From NCBI GenBank assembly GCA_964645555.1, contig CAZYBP010000041.1:1-8140 (forward strand): a stretch of DNA of 8,140 nucleotides, in the 5' to 3' direction. Shown here piece after piece: positions 1 through 7,016 of the stretch (the first letter of the stretch is position 1; each line of letters starts with the position of its first letter). The position numbers were made by a program, and so were the translations under genes. The stretch comes from 2-02-FULL-38-15 sp964645555. GTDB lineage: Bacteria > Patescibacteriota > Microgenomatia > Daviesbacterales > UBA10151. Under the pieces are notes generated by a model, which did no database searches, had not been told where the DNA came from, and saw only the letters and a program-made list of their open reading frames with translations.

Positions 1-369
1 CCAAGGATTCAGTCTCCAAACTTCCTTTGCAACCTCATGGATAAAGACTAATTTCGGTGCTCTAACAAAAAGCGGGGTGAAAAAAGGAAGCCCGTGAACC
101 TCATCTAAAACTATATCAAACTTGTCGTGCCTGTCAAATAAGTACCAGAATACAGCCATTAAATGCACGCTGAAGATTTGTCTCCCCCTTCTGATAATTT
201 TTATTCCGCCTATTGTTTCTTCAGACTTCGCTCCGTCAAACGAAGAAGTAAATAATGTTACCTGATGTCCTGCTTTAATCCAGGCCTTAGCATGTTGGGA
301 TGTGGAATATTCAGCTCCTCCTGCATGAGGATGACCCGGTCCTCTCCATGAAAAGATTAATATATTCAT
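1..369 (-). CDS. GT4-family glycosyltransferase, N-terminal part (3' end beyond window)
   Basis: The first 123 codons of a nucleotide-sugar-dependent glycosyltransferase of the GT4 (GT-B fold) family, probably a cytoplasmic or membrane-associated enzyme adding a sugar to a lipid-linked glycan. The frame is open from the ATG at 369 to the window edge. The protein opens with the beta strand NILIFSWRG and then HPHAGGAEYSTSQHAKAW (residues 13-30), the glycine-rich acceptor-side loop of the GT4 N-domain. Further matches to this domain are GHQVTLFTSSFDG (34-46), IKIIRRG (56-62), LDEVHGLPFFTPL (88-100) and the IHEVAKE strand-loop (110-116). The C-terminal nucleotide-sugar domain with the EX7E motif lies outside. 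Its ATG overlaps the TGA of the upstream GT2 gene by four bases, with a modest AGGG ten bases before the start. The family is clear; donor and acceptor cannot be told. Confidence 0.88.
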   Translation of the reverse strand, partial: MNILIFSWRGPGHPHAGGAEYSTSQHAKAWIKAGHQVTLFTSSFDGAKSEETIGGIKIIRRGRQIFSVHLMAVFWYLFDRHDKFDIVLDEVHGLPFFTPLFVRAPKLVFIHEVAKEVWRLNPW

Positions 370-1190
370 CCTATATTTACCCTGAAATTCAGCTCCGGGT
401 CAAATACCCATTTTCTTTTATTTTTATCGGAATAGTAATTCAATATTTTTAGTCTATAGAAAACAGCCAGGGTATCTATTAACATAGCAAGCACTACTTT
501 CATAAATCGCCTATTGGTTATGGTAGAGTTTTTTCCAAACTTAAGATTGATATCAATAGGTGCCTCATAAATTCTCTTAAAACCTAGGTAATTGGCTACT
601 GTTAGCATCTCTATATCAAATGCGTAATGTTTAACGAGCAATCTGGGTAAAACTTTTTCCAATACTTCCCTCTTAAAAAATTTCATCCCTACCTGTGTAT
701 CCCTGACTCTCAGGCCAAATAAAATCCAAACAAGTATTTGATACCCAATAGACAAAATTCTTCTTTGCCAAGGATAATCAACTTTTGAAACAGGATGCCT
801 TTTAGAACCAATGATAATATCTGCGTCATACCATTCAAAATGCTCAATTAGCATTGCTAAACCATTTGGATTTATATCCATGCCGGCATCCAAAAATCCG
901 ATTATATCCCCTTTACTTTGTCCTATCCCGTAACGGACGGCGTACCCCTTCCCTCTATTCGTCTCATATCCTACCACCTTTACTTTGCTATAATTTTTTG
1001 CAAATCTTGCAGCATTGTCAAAAGTTTTGTCAACCTTTCCATCCACAACACAAATTAGCTCTGCCGGGTAACGCAATTTACTCAAAACATTTGTAATCCT
1101 TCTCAGGTCCCGAACTATAGTTTGTTCTTGTCTAAAACAAGGAACAATTACTGAAATTAGTCTACCTTCGAAAAGGCGTGAATTTTCCAT
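366..1190 (-). CDS. GT2-family polyprenyl-phosphate sugar synthase-like glycosyltransferase (DPM1/ALG5 type)
   Basis: A 274-residue GT-A-fold glycosyltransferase resembling dolichyl/polyprenyl-phosphate mannose or glucose synthases, which move a hexose from a nucleotide sugar to polyprenyl phosphate at the inner membrane face. Visible motifs: ISVIVPCFRQEQTI from residue 12, VDG at 49-51, NRGKGYAVRYG (78-88), a DXD-region DAGMD (101-105), GSKRHP (128-133), DTQVGMKFF (164-172) and FDIEML (191-196). The region near residues 232-247 is hydrophobic, but there is no clear multi-helix C-terminal domain. The usual second acid of the DXD is Gly here. I chose the ATG at 1190. An in-frame ATG at 1229 would add 13 non-conserved residues and enlarge the overlap with the flippase gene from 29 to 68 bases. 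Neither start has a good Shine-Dalgarno. The stop (TGA) overlaps the next start. A likely role is donor supply for the GT-C enzymes of this operon; the sugar is unknown. Confidence 0.87.
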   Translation of the reverse strand: MENSRLFEGRLISVIVPCFRQEQTIVRDLRRITNVLSKLRYPAELICVVDGKVDKTFDNAARFAKNYSKVKVVGYETNRGKGYAVRYGIGQSKGDIIGFLDAGMDINPNGLAMLIEHFEWYDADIIIGSKRHPVSKVDYPWQRRILSIGYQILVWILFGLRVRDTQVGMKFFKREVLEKVLPRLLVKHYAFDIEMLTVANYLGFKRIYEAPIDINLKFGKNSTITNRRFMKVVLAMLIDTLAVFYRLKILNYYSDKNKRKWVFDPELNFRVNIG

Positions 1191-2421
1191 ATGTAGAGTA
1201 TATAAGGAGAGAAACCAGTAGTAAAGCATTTATAATTATTGAAATAAATATCACAGTAAGTAAACTGTCGTGTAAAAACCAGATCATTATTATTTGTGCG
1301 AAAGCGGCAATAAGCGGTATGATTACTATGGAAGTTTTTCCCAGAGAAAGATTATAGTTTATTAGCAGCGACGAAAGGGTAAATAAACTTATAAATATAC
1401 CAAACCAGATCAAAAGATCTGCTGCCTCCAGATAGGCTGTCCCGTAGAGTAGTCTAATGGCAAGTTGCGGATACAACCAATATACGGCCATTATGCCTAT
1501 AGAAAGCATTATTGTTGCAAAAAAACTGTAAAGAAAAATCTTCCTATAACCCTCTCCTCTTGCGTTCCTTTGGGAAATTAACGGAAACATCACTGCTCCT
1601 ATAGGACCTGCCCCAAAGAAAATTATTTTTCCTAAAGTAGACAATGCAGCATAAATACCCGCTTCATATGTGGAAAAAAAGTGCTTTACCAAAATCACAT
1701 CAGATGAGTAAATTGAAGTACTGGCAAGAGATTGTAGTGCCACCGGAACGGCAAATATTAACATTGATTTTATATCAACCGAGCGGTCAGCATTTGTAGT
1801 TAAATTCTTTTTTAGCTTTAAAAAATAATAAGTGGTATATAATCCCAACAAGGAAGAAACAGCAAGAGCCAGTATTACCCCACCCACCTTGAGTCCAAGA
1901 TAGACTAAGATAATACTTATAAGTAGTTTCGCGCTACTTTCCGCCAATATACTGCTTACCATCTCTTTAAACTTTAATAGCCCCTGTAGTATTGACCGGT
2001 TTAGTAAAGACTGCAAGGAAAACAAAAAAGAAAAAGCAATTAGTAGAAAATAACTGGTATTTTGTATTTTTAAAAAAGAGGTCATTATCGGGGACAGAAT
2101 TAATATGAAAAAAGTATAGATTAATGAAGCTAAAAAAATCTTTGTTTTAAACCATGCAAGCAAACTATTAATTTCTTTGTCATTTTTCGCAGATGATATT
2201 TGCTTTGTGATTACAAGCGTAATTGAACTGGGAAGCACCCCCAGTAAACCGATCATTGAAATAATCGATGCCAATTCACCGTAATCGCCTGGTCCAAGCA
2301 TCCTACCCATTACAAAATGGTACAGGTAATTTATAAAACTTACAGCATTGGAACCAATCACCATAATCATACTACCGGAAAACAATGGATGATAAACTAT
2401 CTGTTTAATATATTCTTTCAT
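1162..2421 (-). CDS. Wzx-like polysaccharide/oligosaccharide flippase (MOP superfamily, COG2244-like)
   Basis: A 419-residue polytopic membrane protein with a typical length for Wzx/RfbX-type flippases, which move undecaprenyl-diphosphate-linked glycans from the inner to the outer face of the membrane. The N-terminus carries the family signature: a first helix, then a MGRMLGPGDYGELASI segment (about residues 38-53) and a second helix rich in Leu/Ile followed by TLVITKQIS (68-76). Roughly 12 hydrophobic segments follow. The second half restarts near residue 218 with KSMLIFAVPVALQSLA, DVILVKHFFS and EAGIYAALSTLGKI, as expected of the two-lobed MATE-like fold. The frame can also open at a TTG (2430), but the ATG at 2421 forms an ATGA overlap with the upstream stop and has a strong Shine-Dalgarno eleven bases away. 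It ends in TAG inside the start of the GT2 gene. The family is sure; the substrate is inferred from the neighbours. Confidence 0.92.
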   Translation of the reverse strand: MKEYIKQIVYHPLFSGSMIMVIGSNAVSFINYLYHFVMGRMLGPGDYGELASIISMIGLLGVLPSSITLVITKQISSAKNDKEINSLLAWFKTKIFLASLIYTFFILILSPIMTSFLKIQNTSYFLLIAFSFLFSLQSLLNRSILQGLLKFKEMVSSILAESSAKLLISIILVYLGLKVGGVILALAVSSLLGLYTTYYFLKLKKNLTTNADRSVDIKSMLIFAVPVALQSLASTSIYSSDVILVKHFFSTYEAGIYAALSTLGKIIFFGAGPIGAVMFPLISQRNARGEGYRKIFLYSFFATIMLSIGIMAVYWLYPQLAIRLLYGTAYLEAADLLIWFGIFISLFTLSSLLINYNLSLGKTSIVIIPLIAAFAQIIMIWFLHDSLLTVIFISIIINALLLVSLLIYSTYGKFTPFRR

Positions 2422-3581
2422 GCTACCCAATACCCCCTTAAAAAGAGTGCCGTTTCTACTGCTAAAATGATTGCCGAAAAGAGAATGTATACAAACTGAA
2501 AAATTCTTGGAAGATTGTTCAAAAATAAAACCAGAGCTAAAAATGATGGGAAAAGAATTAAGATATAACGTGGAGTAGATGATAAACTTCCTTGAATTGT
2601 GGGAAGAATAAAGCCGGCAAGAGCAAAAAAAAGATAAGAGAGTCTTATCTTTTTAAAGTACCCATAAACAGGTAGGGCAAGGAAAAGAAGACCTGTAACA
2701 AACTCCAGCCATATTGTTTGATAGATAGGGTTCATATTATCAACAGTAAAAATCATTTTAATATACCTAAAATATACCTGCGGTAATAAAGTAAACCCCG
2801 GCTGATGTTGCTCCCCCACCAGCCGCTGATTAGTATAAAAAGCAATTGGGTCGCCAACAGTCAAATAAAGATAGGTCATATAAAGCCCCAGGCCAAAAGG
2901 AATCAGGATAAGCCAAACAGCCTTAGGGAAACCCACTTTTTGTTTATAAGCTTCAATCAGTAGTGCCGGGAAAAGTAAAATACCAAAAACTCTAGTTACT
3001 GCTGACAAAGATCCAAACACAGAGCTCAAAAACCATTTATTTTTTCTGGCACAGTAAAAGGATAAGACCGACAAAAGCAAAAATAATGATTCATTGTAAA
3101 CTGCCCCGAAATAAAATGAGGTGGGAAAAAGTAAAAGTATGACAATTGTAAAAAACGCTATTTTCTTAGAATAATCGAGTGAAATTAAGTCAAAAAGAAA
3201 GATTAAGGCTAAAATGAGCGATATGTTGGAAATGAAAATTCCCACTATAGTAGAACTTAAAAGGGAAGAAAATAAATCTTCAGAAAAGGGTTTTGCAAAA
3301 AAAGAAATAAGGGCAGGAAATACCGGGAAGAAAGCTTGCTCCAAACCTTTATATCCAAAAATGGAAATTGATAAATAATGCTCTCCGTCAAAATTAGCCC
3401 AGGAAAAAATTTCGGGAGCTATATGATAATTTAAATATCCACCACCTAAAAACTTGTCCGTAGACCCAACAGGAATAAACTTTATTGCCAAAAACATAAT
3501 TATTATAAGAATAATCCTCCAGAAGATAAAAAATGAAAATATTTTTACTATATCTTTTCTAATATGTATTTTTTTGTTCAT
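2418..3581 (-). CDS. PIG-V/Gpi18-like integral-membrane mannosyltransferase (GT-C fold)
   Basis: A 387-residue multi-span protein that matches the PIG-V/Gpi18 (GT76-like) family. In eukaryotes this family adds the second mannose of GPI anchors from dolichyl-phosphate mannose; bacterial relatives are thought to use polyprenyl-phosphate sugars outside the cytoplasm. Evidence: a first helix (about 14-34), then the extracytoplasmic loop FSWANFDGEHYLSI (59-72) with the acidic D65 and E67 expected of a GT-C catalytic loop. Next come QAFFPVFPALI (82-92), LFPTSFYFGAVYNESLFLLL (151-170), AVTRVFG (194-200) and TPRY (336-339), all in the family order. Roughly ten hydrophobic segments are present. The start ATG overlaps the GT4 stop as ATGA, with GAGG ten bases upstream (3592-3595), and the stop overlaps the flippase start. 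The GT2 polyprenyl-phosphate sugar synthase two genes downstream is a plausible donor source. The fold is certain; mannose specificity is inferred from the family. Confidence 0.85.
   Translation of the reverse strand: MNKKIHIRKDIVKIFSFFIFWRIILIIIMFLAIKFIPVGSTDKFLGGGYLNYHIAPEIFSWANFDGEHYLSISIFGYKGLEQAFFPVFPALISFFAKPFSEDLFSSLLSSTIVGIFISNISLILALIFLFDLISLDYSKKIAFFTIVILLLFPTSFYFGAVYNESLFLLLSVLSFYCARKNKWFLSSVFGSLSAVTRVFGILLFPALLIEAYKQKVGFPKAVWLILIPFGLGLYMTYLYLTVGDPIAFYTNQRLVGEQHQPGFTLLPQVYFRYIKMIFTVDNMNPIYQTIWLEFVTGLLFLALPVYGYFKKIRLSYLFFALAGFILPTIQGSLSSTPRYILILFPSFLALVLFLNNLPRIFQFVYILFSAIILAVETALFLRGYWVA
2431..2440 (-). promoter_or_regulatory. Shine-Dalgarno of the flippase gene
   Basis: On the minus strand this reads TAAGGGGGTA, which matches the ideal anti-SD complement TAAGGAGGT at all but one base. 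It lies 11 bases before the ATG at 2421 but only two bases before the alternative TTG at 2430, so it decides in favour of the ATG. It sits within the last codons of the upstream mannosyltransferase gene and is the strongest ribosome site I see in the window. Confidence 0.6.
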
Positions 3582-4648
3582 ATATTCATTGCCTCATGAT
3601 AAACTTGCTTAGTCTTTTCGACAACCTTTTCCCACGTAAACTTTTCAGCTCTTTCAATTCCCAATCTTGACAGCTTATTTAATGAAGAACCATCTTGTAA
3701 TAAATCTGAAATGATGGCAATAAATTGATCTAAATTTGTAGGATCAAAATACAAAGCTGCATCTCCTCCTACTTCCGGCAAACTACCCTTATTTGAACAT
3801 ACCACCGGAGTACCACAAGCAAAAGCCTCAAGGAGCGGAAGTCCAAATCCTTCATAAAAGGACGGCTGAATATAAATAGTTGCCAGATTATAAAAGCCCA
3901 CTAAATCATCCTGATTGATATTGCCTATTTTAATTATCTTATCCTCCAGATGCAGTTGTTGAATTAATTTATTGACTCTCTTCAGACTTTCCAATTCCGG
4001 GTGGTTAATATTATCTACATTTTTTAAAAATACTCCCCCTACTAACACAAGCTTAACTTCTTCCAATTTAGCCTTTTTTATTATTTTGCTAAAGCCTTCA
4101 ATTAAAAAAGGTAGATTTTTTACCCAGTTAGCATCCCCAACATACAGTAAAAAGCGGTCGGGCAACTTATATACTCTTTTTATATGAAGTAACTGCGTAT
4201 CGTGCAATGGCTTGAATGCTTTACTTACCCCAAGGTATATTGTTGAAATCTTACCGGAAGAAATATTTAAATATTTGGAGATATCTTTTTGTGAGGTCTC
4301 CGAATCCGTAATTATATGTTTACTCCCTCTTAAAGATATTTTCTGCCGGAAAAGGTTAATTCTTCCCTTTATTCCTACGGGGTAATGATCGGCAAAAATA
4401 AGGGGGATAACATCGTGTATAGTCACTACAGTCGGGTATTTTTTTCGGAGCGGAAGAGTCGGGAAAAATAGGTCAAACCAAGGATAATGTACAATGTCAA
4501 CTTTTTTTAGACTGGTTATATTATTAAATTCCACAACTTCAACAGATTCATCTTTCTTTAAATACTCTAATAATCTTTTTGTGTAATAACCGACCCCTCT
4601 ATCTTTATGTGCAGAATTTAAAGGGTAAACATTTAATCCGATTTTCAT
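3578..4648 (-). CDS. GT4-family glycosyltransferase (mannosyltransferase-like)
   Basis: A complete 356-residue GT-B enzyme that transfers a sugar from a nucleotide donor, presumably to a lipid-linked glycan at the cytoplasmic face. The N-domain shows NVYPLNSAHKDRGVGYYT (6-23), with the GVG acceptor loop, and TIHDVIP (76-82). The inter-domain region has IITDSE (112-117) and STIYLGVSKAFKP (135-147). The C-domain begins with RFLLYVGDANWVKNLPFLIE (165-184), carrying the donor-phosphate Lys near 177, then KLVLVGG (199-205). It has the diagnostic EX7E motif from E266 to E274 (EGFGLPLLE), followed by ACGTPVVCSNKGSLPEVGGDAALYF, split here by its usual loop. The length is normal for the family. The ATG overlaps the previous TGA and no Shine-Dalgarno is visible before it, so initiation probably depends on coupling. 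The layout resembles mannosyl- or rhamnosyltransferases of O-antigen clusters, but the sugar cannot be assigned. Confidence 0.93.
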   Translation of the reverse strand: MKIGLNVYPLNSAHKDRGVGYYTKRLLEYLKKDESVEVVEFNNITSLKKVDIVHYPWFDLFFPTLPLRKKYPTVVTIHDVIPLIFADHYPVGIKGRINLFRQKISLRGSKHIITDSETSQKDISKYLNISSGKISTIYLGVSKAFKPLHDTQLLHIKRVYKLPDRFLLYVGDANWVKNLPFLIEGFSKIIKKAKLEEVKLVLVGGVFLKNVDNINHPELESLKRVNKLIQQLHLEDKIIKIGNINQDDLVGFYNLATIYIQPSFYEGFGLPLLEAFACGTPVVCSNKGSLPEVGGDAALYFDPTNLDQFIAIISDLLQDGSSLNKLSRLGIERAEKFTWEKVVEKTKQVYHEAMNI

Positions 4649-5424
4649 TTTCTTATATTTGATTTTTCATTTGTTAACAGTTTTAAATATGCTATAGGAA
4701 ATCTCAACGATGAAAACAGCGCAAAGACAAATCCCGCAAAACCGTCCATATAGCCTCTGTGCCTTAGATAGACTTTTATAAACCATAAACAAGGCTTCAG
4801 TAAAATATAATTTATGACTGAAAAGAAATTTACCTTGATGCCGGATTGGTTCATCTGGGTAGCGAGTAAATCCGTATAACGGTTAAGACGCTCTAAATAA
4901 ACTGAGAATTTCCTATCCCTCAGGTGTAATAAATCATTGTTAAGATATCCTGTTTTACCTTCAACAATTGCCTGTTCATGAACATCTTTGGCAGGCAGTC
5001 TTCCCTTTCCTTTTTTATAAAGTCTTAAGGTGTAATCAGGGTATTGACCGCCTTTAGTTAAAAATTTTCCTAAAAAAAAGTTTTTTCTGGGAATCCAATA
5101 TCCGTTAATTTCAGAATTTTTACTAATAACTTGTTTTATTTCTGCTGCCAGCTTTTGAGTCACAACCTCATCAGCATCCAGCTGTAATATCCAATCACCG
5201 GATGCGGCATCTATGGCTTTATTTTTGTTAATATGAAATACCTGCGGATTGTTTGTTTGTATTATTTTAGCTTGGAATTGTTTTGCTATCTGAAGCGTTT
5301 TATCTTCGGATCCTCCGTCAACTATCACAATTTCCCATGCAAAATCAGAAACCGATTTAAGACAAGCTCTCAAATTATTTTCTTCATTAAATACTGCAAG
5401 AACTACCGATAATTTCTTATTCAT
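4645..5424 (-). CDS. WaaE/KdtX-like GT2 glycosyltransferase
   Basis: A 259-residue GT-A-fold enzyme of the subgroup containing WaaE/KdtX, the lipopolysaccharide core beta-1,4-glucosyltransferase. Motifs: LSVVLAVFNEENNLRACL (5-22), EIVIVDGGSEDKT (31-43) with the nucleotide-binding Asp, HINKNKAIDAASGDWILQ (64-81), and the metal-binding DAD at 83-85. Then come YPDYTLRLYKKG (128-139) and the KDVHE motif (146-150) typical of this subgroup. The C-terminal part has a hydrophobic stretch (about 199-219) followed by RHRGYMDGFAGFVFALFSS (221-239), also typical of WaaE-like proteins and suggesting membrane association. The length is normal. Both ends form ATGA overlaps with neighbours; only a weak G-rich stretch precedes the start. 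In this setting it is more likely a general surface-glycan glycosyltransferase than an LPS core enzyme; donor and acceptor are not deducible. Confidence 0.9.
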   Translation of the reverse strand: MNKKLSVVLAVFNEENNLRACLKSVSDFAWEIVIVDGGSEDKTLQIAKQFQAKIIQTNNPQVFHINKNKAIDAASGDWILQLDADEVVTQKLAAEIKQVISKNSEINGYWIPRKNFFLGKFLTKGGQYPDYTLRLYKKGKGRLPAKDVHEQAIVEGKTGYLNNDLLHLRDRKFSVYLERLNRYTDLLATQMNQSGIKVNFFSVINYILLKPCLWFIKVYLRHRGYMDGFAGFVFALFSSLRFPIAYLKLLTNEKSNIRK

Positions 5425-7016
5425 CTTAGCCCACTTACTAAATAGAATGTATTCGCTCCATCAGGCAGATGAATAATCTTTTTCACATCAAATTTAGCCC
5501 GATGCCTTAATCCATCATACTGACTTGGAGTAAGAATATATAATATATCAGGGTCAGGGTAACTCTCAATAGGATCCCAACCGCCAAAATAATACTTGTT
5601 AAAGGAAAAAACTGTATTATATTTATAACTTTTACTATCCGCACGATTATACAGCACGGTATTTATAAAATCAGGGAGGGATTCTTTCAGGTAAAACAGG
5701 AAAAAAATGTATGGTTGTGATCTTTCCTCTGTCATATAAATTGTCTGATATTCTGGATGATCTTTTACATACTCTACAACTTGTCTCATACCGTATTGCC
5801 AATCTGTCGGCTCTTTTTTTGGATAAATATTAAAATAATGATTAAGATAAAAATATACTTCTACACTTAGTATAGCCAAGATAATAAAGAGAGCTAGAAC
5901 TCTTAACCTACTTTTAAATAACTGTAAAATCCTAGCTGCTCCTAAAGCTGAGATAAGATGCATACTGCCCATCATAAAAACTGCTCTGGTAGCACTGGGC
6001 GATCCTGCTACTAAGCTGGCTGGCAGCGGTGATAGAAATAACCATAATAATATTGTTAGCTTTATCTTGGACTTTAATTTTAATAGATAGAAAAAACCTA
6101 CTGATATTAAAATCGTATCAATCTTGTAGAATTCTCCATAAACTTTAACTGAATTTCTCGGACTTTGGTCTCCTGATAAAAAAAGGTATTGAAAAGTAAA
6201 GTGGCTCAGGTAGTTTTTAATCAAAATTTCTCCCCGCGCTAAATTGGAATTTTTTGTGCTTTTGTAAATCGATGTTTTCTCAAAATCTTCTTGATTTAGT
6301 TGAGTCTGTTTAGCCCTGGCTGTTCCAAGTAATCTTGGATCGATAATCATAAGCACTATAAAAATTAGAAAAATGAATAGACCACTATAAAAGTTTCTTG
6401 ATGCTTTCAAATTCTTAAAATTAACAACGCAAAGCAGGAGGGCTACTATCGGGACTACAATTTTTGACGAATGATAAGAAATCATACTGAGGCCAAAGCT
6501 AAGAAAGGCTATATTTATTAACCAATTTCTTTTTTCTAGTACCAAATAAAAGAGTAAGAGTCCCAACATGAAGAAAAAAAGCGCAAAGTTTACTTCCCAA
6601 AGTCCTCTTGAAAAATGCAGATGATAGGGAGAAACTGCCAAAAAGAGTGCTGAAAAAAGAGCAGCCAAATCATTTTTGAAAATAATCCTTGCAAGATAAA
6701 AAATGACTATAACACTAAGTATCCCGATCGTTACTCCGGGAAGTCTTGTGGTGAAATCCGACAGACCTAATAATTTTACAAATATTGCTGTTATATAAAT
6801 ATGAACAGGATGTTTGTCATCCCGAAAGGATGTAAAAACTAAAGGAAAACTTGCTTTCCATTCATCTTTTCCCCAATTAGCTATTACATAAGCATTATAT
6901 CCTCCTGCGGCCTCATCCCAATTCAAGGATGGAGGTACCACATCAATCTTATATATTCTCAAAAAGGCTGCTATGAGAACAATTATTAAAAATGTAATCT
7001 TTACTGTCTTCGTCAT
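5421..7016 (-). CDS. GT-C membrane glycosyltransferase, PMT/ArnT-like (GT39/GT83-type), full length
   Basis: A 531-residue integral-membrane enzyme with the layout of PMT/ArnT-type transferases, which use a polyprenyl-phosphate sugar at the outer face of the membrane. The first helix (about 7-20) leads into the catalytic loop LNWDEAAGGYNAYVIANW (31-48), with the Asp-Glu pair at 34-35. SFRDDKHPVHIY (63-74) carries the conserved His-Pro. It is followed by RLPGVTIGILSVIVIFYLAR (91-110) and SPYHLHFSRGLWEVNFALFF (129-148), all in family order. About eleven hydrophobic segments run to residue 390. The last 130 residues form a soluble, presumably extracytoplasmic domain with WQYG (406-409), QPYIFFLFYLK (434-444) and a closing LPDGANTFYLVSG. 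This domain, the KNYLSHF...GD..PR loop (267-287) and the SPSATR segment (339-344) recur in the upstream gene, so the two are paralogues. Both ends overlap neighbours as ATGA. Family confident; sugar and acceptor unknown. Confidence 0.9.
   Translation of the reverse strand: MTKTVKITFLIIVLIAAFLRIYKIDVVPPSLNWDEAAGGYNAYVIANWGKDEWKASFPLVFTSFRDDKHPVHIYITAIFVKLLGLSDFTTRLPGVTIGILSVIVIFYLARIIFKNDLAALFSALFLAVSPYHLHFSRGLWEVNFALFFFMLGLLLFYLVLEKRNWLINIAFLSFGLSMISYHSSKIVVPIVALLLCVVNFKNLKASRNFYSGLFIFLIFIVLMIIDPRLLGTARAKQTQLNQEDFEKTSIYKSTKNSNLARGEILIKNYLSHFTFQYLFLSGDQSPRNSVKVYGEFYKIDTILISVGFFYLLKLKSKIKLTILLWLFLSPLPASLVAGSPSATRAVFMMGSMHLISALGAARILQLFKSRLRVLALFIILAILSVEVYFYLNHYFNIYPKKEPTDWQYGMRQVVEYVKDHPEYQTIYMTEERSQPYIFFLFYLKESLPDFINTVLYNRADSKSYKYNTVFSFNKYYFGGWDPIESYPDPDILYILTPSQYDGLRHRAKFDVKKIIHLPDGANTFYLVSGLR

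Noticed and set aside
988..1021. Promoter-like TTGACA and TTATAG on the minus strand inside the GT2 gene
   Set aside because: The spacing is about 22 bases, too long for a sigma-70 promoter, and both boxes are explained by conserved coding sequence in an AT-rich gene.
854..1096. Plus-strand open frame of 80 codons
   Set aside because: It lies wholly inside the conserved GT2 catalytic region on the other strand and has no recognisable protein features; an antisense shadow.
1162..2430. TTG at 2430 as the flippase start
   Set aside because: The Shine-Dalgarno is only two bases away, too close, while the ATG at 2421 has workable spacing and the same ATGA overlap as the neighbouring genes.
2317..2499. 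Plus-strand open frame of 60 codons
   Set aside because: It is antisense to the flippase N-terminus and the end of the PIG-V-like gene. The composition is what reverse-complemented membrane-protein codons give, and there is no convincing ribosome site.
3972..4187. Plus-strand open frame of 71 codons
   Set aside because: It is antisense to the middle of the GT4 gene, which has well-conserved motifs there; a shadow.
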